Assembly: GCA_003193925.1 (NCBI GenBank)
Contig: PSPG01000003.1
Coordinates: 40,797 to 104,796 of the forward strand
Reading direction: 5' to 3'
Length of the DNA stretch: 64,000 bases
Source of the DNA: Candidatus Thalassarchaeum betae
GTDB lineage: Archaea; Thermoplasmatota; Poseidoniia; Poseidoniales; Thalassarchaeaceae
The position numbers were made by a program, and so were the translations under genes. The first letter of the stretch is position 1. Each line of letters starts with the position of its first letter. Of this stretch, positions 28,024-37,947 are shown piece after piece. The notes beneath the pieces were generated by a model. That model was not told the origin of the DNA, did not search any database, and saw only the letters and a program-made list of their open reading frames with translations.

Positions 28024-29124
28024 TCACTCGGCCTCACCGATGAAGCCGCCGAGCATCCCGAGGTCTGCGATGACCAGCATCGCGACTGCCTCTACGATGG
28101 GAGCAGCTCTCGGTCCGATGACCGGGTCATGCCTGCCTCCGACCTTGAGTGGGCGCACCTCGTCGCTGGGCAGATGCAAGGTGAACTGCTCACGCGGCAG
28201 GCTGCTGGGTGGCTTGAAGTGGACCTTAACCCTGAGGGGGGCGCTTGTGGAGCGTCCTCCCAACGCACCGTCGGCCTGACCGGTGTGGGCGCCTTCGGGA
28301 GTCGGTTCGAAGTCGCCTGACAGCCAAGCGTCGTTGTGCTGTGAGCCGCGCATCGATGACGAGTCGACACCGTGGGCGAACTCGACGGCGCGGGCTCCGG
28401 GTATCGCCATCAGCCCGCGCGCGAGGGCGGGCTCGATACCGTCGAACCACGGTTCGCCCACGCCAATGGGAAGGCCTTCAATGAGGAGCTCGACGGTCGA
28501 ACCGACGGTGTCGAGGTCCTTCCTGACTGACTCGAGGTGCTCCGACATCCTAGCCGCCGCTTCCGGGTCCCTGCAGTTCAGACGGCCCATGTCGCTGGCT
28601 GGGTCCAGAGCCGCGGCCCTCTCCAACTCGAAAAGCGGTCTGGCACTGACTTCACCTATGCTGTGGAGATGAGCGGTGCAGGACCAGCCGACGTCATCAA
28701 GCAGGGCTCTGACCTGACTGCCGGCTGAGACCAGTCCGAAAGTCAGGCGAGCGGACTGCGAGCCTCCGCCGCGAGGGTCGTTGGCGCCATCCAAGCGAAT
28801 GCCCTCGACCATGTCTGCGTGACCTGGACGGGGATGATCGGGGAGGAAGGAGTAGTCGGATGAACGCACATCTGAGTTGCGGGTGAGCAAGAGTATCGGC
28901 CAACCGGTGGCCCTGCCCTCGTAAACACCGGAGAGGATCTCACACTCGTCGCGCTCAGAGCGAGAGGAGAGCCCCTTGCGCCCGGGACGCCGCCTAGCGA
29001 TGTCCTCGGCCAGGGCGGCTGGGTCAATCGGGGTGCCGGCTGGCATCCCCTCGATGAGAGCGCCGACGCAAGAGCCGTGACTCTCGCCGAAGAGGGTGAC
29101 TCGGAGTCTGTCGCCGAACCTCAT
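28024..29124 (-). CDS. aroC: Chorismate synthase
   Basis: MRFGDRLRVTLFGESHGSCVGALIEGMPAG; RPGHADMVEGIRLDGANDPRGGGSQSARLT. Start at 29124 gives an ATGA junction with aroK; the listed ORF start (29313) is too far upstream. Confidence 0.94.
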   Translation of the reverse strand: MRFGDRLRVTLFGESHGSCVGALIEGMPAGTPIDPAALAEDIARRRPGRKGLSSRSERDECEILSGVYEGRATGWPILLLTRNSDVRSSDYSFLPDHPRPGHADMVEGIRLDGANDPRGGGSQSARLTFGLVSAGSQVRALLDDVGWSCTAHLHSIGEVSARPLFELERAAALDPASDMGRLNCRDPEAAARMSEHLESVRKDLDTVGSTVELLIEGLPIGVGEPWFDGIEPALARGLMAIPGARAVEFAHGVDSSSMRGSQHNDAWLSGDFEPTPEGAHTGQADGALGGRSTSAPLRVKVHFKPPSSLPREQFTLHLPSDEVRPLKVGGRHDPVIGPRAAPIVEAVAMLVIADLGMLGGFIGEAE

Positions 29125-29987
29125 TCCCATCGGGACGCCTCCTCTCTCTGCATCTGGGATTGGGTGAATGCCGCCTCTAGGACTTCCATTCTGGATTCGC
29201 GCGCGAACTCGGCGAGCAAATCCGCGTGCTGCTCGTAGCAGATGATTGCGATAGCTGGCCCAGAGCCGGTAACCCCAGCAGAAATCGCGCCTCTGGCAAT
29301 AGCCGAGTTGCAAATGCGAAGGGCCTCGTCATCCCCGATCGCCGCGGCCACCGCCATCCCGTTAGCGGACATTGCTGCGAAGAGAGAGCCGCTGGAAAGC
29401 GAAGCTAGGGCCCTCTCGAACAATTTCGACTGTTTTTCGAAGGCTTCAGGCTCGACGCGAGAGTTTCTAGCGCCTCTGAGCGCTACGAGCACAGACAGGC
29501 CGGTCTCGATGTCGCCCTCAAGCAGAACTGAGTCATGCGATGTCTGCTCAGGGTCTACGAGCTTCCATCCGGGCGAGATAGCAGCCCATGCATCGTCCAT
29601 GCTGCCCGTGAGCGTGCAGCCTGATCTTCTCTGTGCAGCGACTGCGATGTCGACTATCTGGGGGTCGGAAAGCCCCGTCCACGATGCCTCATCGAGCGCG
29701 CGAGCGGCCGCGCAAGCCAGAGCGGCGCTCGATTTCAGACCCTGTCCCACAGGAACCTCGCTCTCGACCCTCCAGCCGGTATCGTCAGGCGTCGGGTAGC
29801 CGGACTCGCCCCATACGGCGAGCACTGAGTCGAGCACCCCGTGCTCGTCCTGCGGTACGAAAGCCGGCCCTTCGACCAGACTGACCTCGGTTTCCAGTTG
29901 GAGACCGACGGAGCAGCCCTTGCCTAGTCCTGCGGCGTGGAGGATCGATATCCCGCCGTTGGCTCGACCAGTTCCGAGGACCGTCAT
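29121..29987 (-). CDS. aroK: Archaeal-type (GHMP) shikimate kinase
   Basis: PVGQGLKSSAALACAAARALDEA ATP loop; GVTGSGPAIAIICYE; aro cluster context. Confidence 0.9.
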   Translation of the reverse strand: MTVLGTGRANGGISILHAAGLGKGCSVGLQLETEVSLVEGPAFVPQDEHGVLDSVLAVWGESGYPTPDDTGWRVESEVPVGQGLKSSAALACAAARALDEASWTGLSDPQIVDIAVAAQRRSGCTLTGSMDDAWAAISPGWKLVDPEQTSHDSVLLEGDIETGLSVLVALRGARNSRVEPEAFEKQSKLFERALASLSSGSLFAAMSANGMAVAAAIGDDEALRICNSAIARGAISAGVTGSGPAIAIICYEQHADLLAEFARESRMEVLEAAFTQSQMQREEASRWE

Positions 29988-30934
29988 CTCTCACTCATCT
30001 CCCCAGGCAGAGCCTGCCCGATGTGCCTCATGCTGCTGTCGAGGCGGACCAGCATCTCGTCGCCGGACTCCAGCTCGGTCACTGACACCGCCTCGCCAGC
30101 AGGAGAGACCAGGCGGACGGTCTCCGCCTGCTGGGCCATGAGTTGGCCCTCGGCGGAGCCGCACTCGAATCGTACTAGGAGGAAGGGGCGGCGCTCGATC
30201 TTGAGGCGTCCGATGCTAGCCGAGCGCCGAGCGCCGTCCGCAGCTAGCACGGCCACCATGTCACCGGCACGAAGTTCGCTGAGGTACTTGGTCGAGCCAT
30301 CTGCCATGAGGGCGTATGCATGCACCGCCCCGGCATTGATGCGGAAGGGTCGCGACGGCACATACTCTGAGGGCAGGGTCTCGCCGTGGACTAGGCAGAG
30401 GGCCCCTGAGACGGAGCCGATTGCCATTCCCTCCCCCGGAGCCAGCCTCTCGATCAGGTCGACGCAGAGTCTCTCACCGACGCCACCGGACTCTACTGAG
30501 AGCACGGTGGCCGTCGATAGCTCGCTGGAGAGCGGCTCGCCCTCGTCGTCCCCGGTACCCGCCGAGGCCCACTCCCTAGCTGCCGACCAGAGGGCCTCCG
30601 AATCGACCTCGGGCGGTAGCAGGACGGCGTCAACGCCGTGCTCGAGGGCGAAGGCCGCGCCCGGTAGGTCAACCTCGTTCGAGATGGCCGCGGCCACACG
30701 CGTCCCGCTGCCAACGGCAGCGGCGACGATGTTCTCCAGCGGTATCATCGTCCAGTCGGAGCATCGGACGAGAATCCAAGGCACCATCCCGACGAGGGAG
30801 CGGGCCTCGTCCTGTCCGCGGTAGTCGTCCAGTGCGACCTCAGCGACGTCGGGCGCGCTGCCGTCCCACACGCGACTAGCGCCCTCTGGGAGAGAGTTTG
30901 GGCCGGAGCCGGAAGCATCGAGCCAGAGTTCCAT
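29984..30934 (-). CDS. aroB': 3-dehydroquinate synthase II (archaeal)
   Basis: DWTMIPLENIVAAAVGSGTRVAAAI; GSVSGALCLVHGETLPSEYVPSRPFRINAGAVHAYAL; 4-nt overlap with aroK. Confidence 0.92.
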   Translation of the reverse strand: MELWLDASGSGPNSLPEGASRVWDGSAPDVAEVALDDYRGQDEARSLVGMVPWILVRCSDWTMIPLENIVAAAVGSGTRVAAAISNEVDLPGAAFALEHGVDAVLLPPEVDSEALWSAAREWASAGTGDDEGEPLSSELSTATVLSVESGGVGERLCVDLIERLAPGEGMAIGSVSGALCLVHGETLPSEYVPSRPFRINAGAVHAYALMADGSTKYLSELRAGDMVAVLAADGARRSASIGRLKIERRPFLLVRFECGSAEGQLMAQQAETVRLVSPAGEAVSVTELESGDEMLVRLDSSMRHIGQALPGEMSER

Positions 30935-30938
30935 GAAA

Positions 30939-31736
30939 TCACTCCCCGAGGAGCTCGGTGGCCTCAGCGGCGCTCGCCCCGTCGTGGACTATCGCTCGCA
31001 GAGCCCTGACGTGCGCGGTGGGATCTTCGGCGCCGAAAACCTGCCTGCCCATGCAGACGCCCCCGCCGCCCGCACCCATGGCCGCCTCTACGATGTCGAG
31101 GAGTTCGCGAAACGAGGTGTCTCGTGGACCCCCCGCGATGAGCACTGGAATCGGAACCGCGTCAGTGACTCGGTGGAATGAATCGGCGGAGCCGTTCCAG
31201 GGCACCTTGACGACGTTGCAACCGAGTTCCCAGGCAATCCTGGCTGCGTGGGCCACTCCACCTGTGTCATCGTCATCTGCGACTTTGAGATTTGGTCCGC
31301 GGGGGTAGACCATGCCCAGCACGGGCACGCCGAGTGGGAATGCCTCTGAGGTCAGGTTGCCTAGTTGTGAAATCATCTCCGGCTCGGCTTCGTCGCCGAG
31401 GTTGACTTGCCCGGAGACGCCCACGGCGCCACGCTGCCAGCACTCCTCGGCGCTTGCGACGCTGACCTTGTACTTCGAGCGAGGGCCCCCATGCACGGTC
31501 GAGGCGGAAACGTGGCAGACGAAACTGCCCCAGCCGGTCCTACCGAGCTGGTGGCTAAGGGCCCCCTTGTGCAAAACGATAGCGTCGGCCCCTCCCTCAA
31601 TGGCCGAATCGACCACCGAATCCATTCTCTCGAGACCAGACTCGGGATACCCCGAGACCCCGTGGTCCATCGGAATCCACACACCCCTTCCCCCGGGGAG
31701 GATACGCTCCAGTCGGTCGCCGAGGGTATCTGCCAT
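30939..31736 (-). CDS. 2-amino-3,7-dideoxy-D-threo-hept-6-ulosonate synthase (class I aldolase family)
   Basis: VWIPMDHGVSGYPESGLERMD; PVLIAGGPRDTSFRELLDIVEAAMGAGGGGVCMGRQVF. Confidence 0.88.
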   Translation of the reverse strand: MADTLGDRLERILPGGRGVWIPMDHGVSGYPESGLERMDSVVDSAIEGGADAIVLHKGALSHQLGRTGWGSFVCHVSASTVHGGPRSKYKVSVASAEECWQRGAVGVSGQVNLGDEAEPEMISQLGNLTSEAFPLGVPVLGMVYPRGPNLKVADDDDTGGVAHAARIAWELGCNVVKVPWNGSADSFHRVTDAVPIPVLIAGGPRDTSFRELLDIVEAAMGAGGGGVCMGRQVFGAEDPTAHVRALRAIVHDGASAAEATELLGE

Positions 31737-31796
31737 GCATCCTCGCCAGTGCCTCATCACTTGAAAGGTGGCCCATCCCCCCATTTGCAGGGAAAC

Positions 31797-31815
31797 CCGC
31801 TCCCGCAGGGAGCGG
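31797..31815 (-). other. 8-bp triloop hairpin immediately after xthA stop
   Basis: CCGCTCCC-GCA-GGGAGCGG. Confidence 0.5.
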
Positions 31816-31816
31816 A

Positions 31817-32605
31817 TCACATGTCTAGGTCGACTATCAGAGGCGCGTGGTCAGAGACGGTCAGACCCCCCTCACGAAGCACCTCGCCCGATCTGAACAG
31901 GGGTCTTGCTGCAGCATTTGCGAGCACGTAGTCAATCCTCCAGCCGCGGTCCAACTCCCTGGCACGACCGCGGTTCGACCACCATGTGTACGGCCCCTTG
32001 CCCGGACCGATGTAGATGCGCAGGAGGTCGTGCCAGCCACTGTCGAGCAGGCGGGCGAACCACTCACGCTCGTGGTCGAGGAAGCCGGAGGTCCGGCGGT
32101 TGCCTGAGGGATTCCAGATGTCGTCCTCGGTGTGGGCGATGTTGAGGTCGCCGCATAGGAGCACGGGCTCGTCCGAGTCAACGAATGCCTTTCCCCACGC
32201 CAGCATGTCCTCAATCCACCGGTCTTTGTACAGCTGGCGTTCGAGGCTTGACGAACCGTTCGGCAGGTACATGTTGACGCAGTGGAGTCTGCCGTGCTTG
32301 GTGTGCAGGACGCGGCCATCAGGGTCGCGAACCTCATCCAACTCCGTGTCGATTCCGCGACCAACCTCGACAAGGCCCACTCTAGAGCAGGTCATCACGC
32401 CCGAATAGCCCTTCTTCTGAGCCGGGTGCCAAATCACTTCGTGCCCAGCGGGTGCCGCCCAGTCGTCCGGCATCTGCTCGGGCAGCGCTCGCGTCTCCTG
32501 GAACAGCCAGATATCCGCGTCGATGCGTCTGACGAAGTCATCCAGCCCCTTGCGGTGGGCCGCACGGATGCCATTGAGGTTCCAAGTCGCTACGCGCACG
32601 ACCAC
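31817..32605 (-). CDS. xthA: Exodeoxyribonuclease III / AP endonuclease
   Basis: ATWNLNGIRAAHRKGL, WLFQETRA, LLCGDLNIAH, WRIDYVLA, VSDHAPLIVDL. Confidence 0.94.
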   Translation of the reverse strand: MVVRVATWNLNGIRAAHRKGLDDFVRRIDADIWLFQETRALPEQMPDDWAAPAGHEVIWHPAQKKGYSGVMTCSRVGLVEVGRGIDTELDEVRDPDGRVLHTKHGRLHCVNMYLPNGSSSLERQLYKDRWIEDMLAWGKAFVDSDEPVLLCGDLNIAHTEDDIWNPSGNRRTSGFLDHEREWFARLLDSGWHDLLRIYIGPGKGPYTWWSNRGRARELDRGWRIDYVLANAAARPLFRSGEVLREGGLTVSDHAPLIVDLDM

Positions 32606-32608
32606 GCC

Positions 32609-35071
32609 TCACTGCGAGAGGTCCTTGACCCTCTCGACGAGGTCCATCCTGCTGACGCGCCACATCCCGAACGGTGTTAGCGCCACTGAGATGAACACTA
32701 TGACGCCGATAAGGGTGACAGCAGCTGCTGGGTCCGCCTGCACAGAGAAGTAGAACGACCACTGAACCATGGCTGAGATTAGGTGTCGTGTCGCTACTAT
32801 GGTGAAGATGCAGGCCAGAATGCCGCCAATCAGCCCGATGGCGAAGTGCTCGCCGAGCATCATCGTCCCGATCCGACGTATAGGCGCCCCCAGGACCCGC
32901 AGGGTCGCAAGCTCGGAGTCGCGCTCTGCGAGGTTCATCAGCAGGGTGTTGAACAGCACGGCGATGGCTATGATGACGCCGAGTCCGAGGATGGCGCCGA
33001 AGATCTGCTCCTGCTGATCCATCAGCGTGTTGTATGACTCCACCATGTCCTGCTTCTGGGTGATTCCGATGGACAGTTCGCCTATCTCATCGTCCAGCTC
33101 GACTCCTTCTGGAAGTTGTATCAGCACTGTGGTGACCTCGAGTCCCACTGCCGCGGAAAGGTCAGCGCGGTGGAAGTACAGCGTGCGAGCGATTTCGCCC
33201 TGGGTAACGCCGGTAATCTCGACATCGAGGGAGTTCGACAGCCCGAACATGACCGTCTGGATCTGCCCGACCTCCCAATCCAGGAACAGCATGGTGCCCT
33301 CGTCGACCAGTACTTGAGTCGTCTCGGCTCCGGCGGCTGGGAGGGAGCCTTCTTTCAAGTCTAACACTAACATCGAATCGCTCTCGGTGGAGATGCGATC
33401 CAGCCCGTATGCGAGGAACTGCCTCGAGTCGCCCTCGGCTTTGCCGGGGAACACCAGCATGGACTCGTGGGCGGCCTCCCTATCCTCGGCCCATCCTATG
33501 ATGGCGTCCTCGCCGCCGAACGGGACATTGACCATCGCGTCCCAGTTCTGGTCCTTGATGCCCCCCGTGAAGAGTTCCTCCATCGAGCCCATCATCAGCA
33601 CCATGGAGCCGAACAACAGCATCGAGAGGCCCACGGCCACGAAAGTGAGGATGAGGCGAATCGGCTTGCGGATGCTCGAGCGAATGGTCAGTCCGACTGT
33701 TGCAGGCAGGCGAGAAGTGAGCCTCTGAATACCTCGAGATGACAGTCTGACCTCGTGTTGGCCGCTCAGTACCTCGAGAGGCTGCATCTTGGATGCCTGC
33801 CATGCCGGGCGGATACCGGAGAGCAGTGCTATGGCCATAGCGATGGCGCAGGTCTGGATGACCAAGGAGGCCTCAACATGGTAGCCTATGGCAGGAATGC
33901 CGATGATTGCCTCGTACATACCCACCATAGCAGGTGCGCCCAAAGTGATTCCCAGCACGGTGCCAATCACGCAACCGACCAGTCCGATCGCAATCGGGGC
34001 GATGATGTAGCCGGGCATTATGGAGGAACTGGGAATGCCCAGTGTTCGCAGGACGGCAATCTCCCTCGCCTGCGACTGGATGAGCCTCTGCAGGCTCAGG
34101 AAGATGGTGATGCCTGCCACTATCGCGATCATCCCTGTGATGAGCGGGAACGATAGTTGCGCGCCCTCGGCGTCGGCGCGCAGGAACTCGACGGACTGTA
34201 CACCTGAGCGGTCGTACACCAGCGAAGATTCGTGTTTGCCGACAAGGGAAAACCAGTCATCCACGATGCCGGAGATATCCCCTATCAACACACCGAGCTG
34301 TTCGCCCTCGACCTCGTCGGTCGACTGCAGGTCGTAATCCGGGGTGTCCTCGATGTCGAGCAGCAGCAGGTTGGCGGAGCCAGCGGTCAGATTGGCAAGT
34401 CGCTCTAGGCCGGCGTCCGACAAGTATCCTGTGGCGAAGGTCCCTGCCTCAGCGGGTAGCAGGACGCCTTCCTGCGCGAAGTATAGGTGATTGGAGTGGT
34501 AGCCGATGCCGACCACGGTGTAGTCCGTGATACCGTGTCCCGCGCCGAGCGAGATGCTGTCTCCCAGTTCGATTCCCATTCCCGAGGCGGCGTGCTCGTC
34601 GAGCACTATCTCATCGTCCGCAACTGCCATGGTGCCTGAGCAGCAGTCGTGGTCGGGGAACCAGACCCGATCGACCTCCCCCTCGTCGATGCCGTGCCAC
34701 ACTGCGACGACGAGCCTCTCCTCGCCTGCATCGTCTGTATGGAACATGAGGCCGTCCATGACCAATCTGGGCTCGCAGACATCGAGCGCGAGCGATGGCT
34801 CGGGCCATTGGTCCAAAATGGCCTGACAGAGCGAATCAGCGGTAGCCCCGTCCCACGTGCCGCTAGGGTTCTCGATCCACACATCCGGGAGGTTGACGCC
34901 TTCGTCATCATCGGCGTAGATGTCGTCGTACAGTCCTGCCGCGGAGTCGGCGTAGGAACCGAATGAGATGCCGGAGAAGACGCCGATGGCGATCATCAGG
35001 ACGACCGCTACCAGCCTGAGCTTGGTGCGCCACAGGCTCCGGGCGAGCCGCTTGGTGAGCAGCATGGACAC
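32609..35071 (-). CDS. FtsX-family ABC transporter permease (two FtsX domains)
   Basis: 820 aa; repeated TM triplets, EIAVLRTLGIPSSSIM and ELATLRVLGAPIRRIGTM FtsX motifs. Confidence 0.88.
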   Translation of the reverse strand: MSMLLTKRLARSLWRTKLRLVAVVLMIAIGVFSGISFGSYADSAAGLYDDIYADDDEGVNLPDVWIENPSGTWDGATADSLCQAILDQWPEPSLALDVCEPRLVMDGLMFHTDDAGEERLVVAVWHGIDEGEVDRVWFPDHDCCSGTMAVADDEIVLDEHAASGMGIELGDSISLGAGHGITDYTVVGIGYHSNHLYFAQEGVLLPAEAGTFATGYLSDAGLERLANLTAGSANLLLLDIEDTPDYDLQSTDEVEGEQLGVLIGDISGIVDDWFSLVGKHESSLVYDRSGVQSVEFLRADAEGAQLSFPLITGMIAIVAGITIFLSLQRLIQSQAREIAVLRTLGIPSSSIMPGYIIAPIAIGLVGCVIGTVLGITLGAPAMVGMYEAIIGIPAIGYHVEASLVIQTCAIAMAIALLSGIRPAWQASKMQPLEVLSGQHEVRLSSRGIQRLTSRLPATVGLTIRSSIRKPIRLILTFVAVGLSMLLFGSMVLMMGSMEELFTGGIKDQNWDAMVNVPFGGEDAIIGWAEDREAAHESMLVFPGKAEGDSRQFLAYGLDRISTESDSMLVLDLKEGSLPAAGAETTQVLVDEGTMLFLDWEVGQIQTVMFGLSNSLDVEITGVTQGEIARTLYFHRADLSAAVGLEVTTVLIQLPEGVELDDEIGELSIGITQKQDMVESYNTLMDQQEQIFGAILGLGVIIAIAVLFNTLLMNLAERDSELATLRVLGAPIRRIGTMMLGEHFAIGLIGGILACIFTIVATRHLISAMVQWSFYFSVQADPAAAVTLIGVIVFISVALTPFGMWRVSRMDLVERVKDLSQ

Positions 35072-35080
35072 CTGACCACC

Positions 35081-35764
35081 TCACTCGACCGGAACATCGG
35101 ACATTATCTGGCCGCTGTCCAACCTGACGACTCTGGTCGCGTATTGCATCAGAGACTCGTCGTGGGTAACGAAGACGCAGGTGATTCCCTCGGCCTCGCA
35201 AGCCCTCACGAGCACCTCCATCACCATCGCCGAAGTCTTGGAATCTAGGTTGCCGGTCAACTCGTCGCCCAGCAGCAGCCTCGGGCTCTTGGCGAGGCTG
35301 CGCGCGATTGCGACCCGCTGCTGCTGGCCGCCGCTGATCTCCGCGGGGAAGCGGTCGATCTCGACCTCTAGTTCAACGAGTTCGAGCAGCTGACGGGCGC
35401 GAGCCTCGTCACGCCTGCCTGCCAGTTCCTGTATCAGCAGGATGTTCTCGAACACGGTGAGGTCCTGCAGGAGGTTGAAGAACTGGAAGACATAGCCGAT
35501 GTTGTCCCTGCGGAAGGTGGTCATATCCTCCGAGTTGTGTCGTGGGACTGGAATGCCTTCGAAGGCGTAGGAACCCGCAGTGGGGCTGTCCAGCGCCGAG
35601 ATGCAGTTCAGCAGAGTCGTCTTGCCCGAGCCGGACGGGCCGAGCAGGATGATGCGTTCCCCTTGGTAGATGTCGAGATCTATCCCGTCGAGCGCCCTGA
35701 CGGTCTCCGAGGACATCACGTAGTGCCTCTCCATCCCCCTGATTCTCACCATAGGCTCCGCCAT
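35081..35764 (-). CDS. ABC transporter ATP-binding protein (LolD/MacB-like)
   Basis: LLGPSGSGKTTLLNCISALD, EISGGQQQRVAIARSLAKSPRLLLGDELTGNLDSKT. Start at internal Met (MAEPMVRIRGMERHYVM). Confidence 0.95.
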   Translation of the reverse strand: MAEPMVRIRGMERHYVMSSETVRALDGIDLDIYQGERIILLGPSGSGKTTLLNCISALDSPTAGSYAFEGIPVPRHNSEDMTTFRRDNIGYVFQFFNLLQDLTVFENILLIQELAGRRDEARARQLLELVELEVEIDRFPAEISGGQQQRVAIARSLAKSPRLLLGDELTGNLDSKTSAMVMEVLVRACEAEGITCVFVTHDESLMQYATRVVRLDSGQIMSDVPVE

Positions 35765-35765
35765 C

Positions 35766-35784
35766 TGAACTACTCCGTAGTTCA
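35766..35784 (-). other. 8-bp triloop hairpin 1 nt upstream of ABC ATPase ATG (35764)
   Basis: TGAACTAC-TCC-GTAGTTCA. Confidence 0.5.
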
Positions 35785-35823
35785 CCGAGAGTCGCGGACT
35801 AATCAACTTCACCGCGAGCAAGG

Positions 35824-37899
35824 TCAGGACTTCGAGGCCCCGGCGAAGAAGGCCATCGAGTCGCGGAACAGCTCTTCTCTGCGACGAATCTTGTTGTCCC
35901 TTACCTTGAGCCAGGTCAATGCGACTGCGATGGCCAGCAAGATCGGGACGAAGACCTCAGCCTGGTACCTCTCCATGAATTCGATTATCCCCCTAGCGGT
36001 GTAGGCCCAAGTCAGCGAAGCCGCAGTCCCCCCTATCATGCAGGCTGCGAGAACGCGCTCGAAGGGCATCCTAGCCACCAGTCCGAGCATCGCTCCGACG
36101 AGCACCCCGCTGGCCATGAAGGGGATCCAGACGAAGACGATGAGCCCCCAGTAACCGTAGCGGTCAATCCTACCCTGGTTCTTGTGGGCCACGTACTCCA
36201 CCGACGACAGGATATCCCCCATGAACGGGTTCTGCAGGAGGGCGCCTGCGATTCCGCCCATCTTGGCCACCATCGCCTCGCCGGTGTACTCTTTCACACC
36301 CTGCTCGACCCTGCCTGCGATGGCTCGGTCGGCCAAAGTCGATTTCTCGTTGCGGGCGCTGACCACCAATGACCGCCCGCGCAAGTGCGGCGCTAGGTCG
36401 GAGGAGAGCTGCTTCTCGAGGTCGTCTTGCAGGTCCTTGTAGGACGGTTTGAACAGGAAGTAGGCGAAGCGCTGCACGGGTCGGTAGATCACCCGTACGA
36501 AGACCGCTTCCTCATCGGCCATGATGGCGGTCCCGAAGCCGACGAGGTCGTGCTTCCTGAACCAGCGCGCCAGGCTCTCCTGACCCGCCACTTCGAGTTT
36601 GCCGAAGGCGCTCATCTCCGAGAAAAAGCCGCTGTAGTCCTCTGCGAGAGGTATTCTGCTGCTTCCCCAAGCCATGAAGTTCGAGTCCAAGGAGGTGAGG
36701 TCGTCGCCTGAGGTCACCGAATCGGTGCACACCACCTTCAACTGGAGTGGTCGCATCTCACCGAAGACCGCGTACTCCTCGAGCAGGTACTTGGTTATCT
36801 CAGTGCGAACGTCGATCGGGGTGGCAATGGTCTTGCCAGTGGTGCTGTAAGGCAGGTAGACATCGATGGATATCGGTCTGTCCTGCAGTTTCATCTCGTC
36901 GAAGTCGACATCGAAGCGGAGGTCCTTGGAGACCCTCCTGATGGTCCTCTCGATGAGTCTCCTCATCTGGGGAGTGGTCAGAAGGTCGGCGTCGTCCCTG
37001 TGGTAGAGTCTGTGCATCAGCGGGTACTGCACGCAAAGGAAGAAAATCGACATGCCCAGAGAGACGAATGCTAGCCACCAAGCAGGTATGCCCGCGCTGC
37101 CCCCCCAGAGCATGGCGGTCTCCCTGCCGCCACCCCACTCGGCGCCCATCAGCCTCCATCCCCACTTTCCCAATCCCTCGGTGGTCCAGCACGAGCGTGA
37201 CTCGGTGTCGATGATCTCGGCCTCCTTCTCCTTCACCTGACTGAAGGGTCCGCCAGTCGTTTCGGTATGCACTTCGACTGAGACCACCTTGACCTTGACT
37301 GGGAACAGCGAGGCTTCCTCTTCGTCGAAATCTTCCTGACTGGCTACGGGTGACAGGTCGACAGCGGAGTCCGAGGCGAACAGTGTGACGTTGACTGTGT
37401 AGGTGCCATCGGCCAGTTCGTCATCCAACAGCAGCTGCGACCTGATATCACCCAAGCCTCCCTTGAATATGGAGGTCATTGGGTTCTCACCGCTGACGAC
37501 CAGTGAGATGACGAGAACGGTGCCCCTCTCTGGTGCATTGTGGGTCTGGACGAAGATCTCGTCGTTAGAAGCCCAGATGTTGAACCAGAACTCCTCAGTG
37601 CGGTCGACGCACTGCTCGCCCGTGTCGAGGGGGGTCTTGGAGAGGGCCCCATCCACCACGACCGAATCGGCGGCGATGTAGCCGGATGACATCAGCATGA
37701 CGCCGCCGAAGAACACCACCCCGGCGATGAGGCCGAAGAGCAGGGTCCAGTCGTCGAAAGTCCCTCTGAAGAACTGCCTGCGACCCTCTCTGCGCTGCCG
37801 TATCCGATCCAGCTCCCTGTCGATGGGGGAGGGGGCCGTTGGGTCCTGCGGAACTTCTTGCGCTGCCGTCACGGTGGCGGCAGGAGAGGAGGGTCTCAT
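35824..37899 (-). CDS. Large multi-TM membrane protein of unknown function
   Basis: 691 aa, several TM segments; co-directional with ABC genes. Confidence 0.6.
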   Translation of the reverse strand: MRPSSPAATVTAAQEVPQDPTAPSPIDRELDRIRQRREGRRQFFRGTFDDWTLLFGLIAGVVFFGGVMLMSSGYIAADSVVVDGALSKTPLDTGEQCVDRTEEFWFNIWASNDEIFVQTHNAPERGTVLVISLVVSGENPMTSIFKGGLGDIRSQLLLDDELADGTYTVNVTLFASDSAVDLSPVASQEDFDEEEASLFPVKVKVVSVEVHTETTGGPFSQVKEKEAEIIDTESRSCWTTEGLGKWGWRLMGAEWGGGRETAMLWGGSAGIPAWWLAFVSLGMSIFFLCVQYPLMHRLYHRDDADLLTTPQMRRLIERTIRRVSKDLRFDVDFDEMKLQDRPISIDVYLPYSTTGKTIATPIDVRTEITKYLLEEYAVFGEMRPLQLKVVCTDSVTSGDDLTSLDSNFMAWGSSRIPLAEDYSGFFSEMSAFGKLEVAGQESLARWFRKHDLVGFGTAIMADEEAVFVRVIYRPVQRFAYFLFKPSYKDLQDDLEKQLSSDLAPHLRGRSLVVSARNEKSTLADRAIAGRVEQGVKEYTGEAMVAKMGGIAGALLQNPFMGDILSSVEYVAHKNQGRIDRYGYWGLIVFVWIPFMASGVLVGAMLGLVARMPFERVLAACMIGGTAASLTWAYTARGIIEFMERYQAEVFVPILLAIAVALTWLKVRDNKIRRREELFRDSMAFFAGASKS

Positions 37900-37901
37900 A
37901 G

Positions 37902-37925
37902 CCCTGTCCCCAGGGGGGGACAGGG
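37902..37925 (-). other. Perfect 10-bp hairpin between two minus-strand genes, 2 nt before ATG of 35824..37899
   Basis: CCCTGTCCCC-AGGG-GGGGACAGGG. Confidence 0.6.
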
Positions 37926-37947
37926 ACTACCTAGTTCGCAAGCAGAT

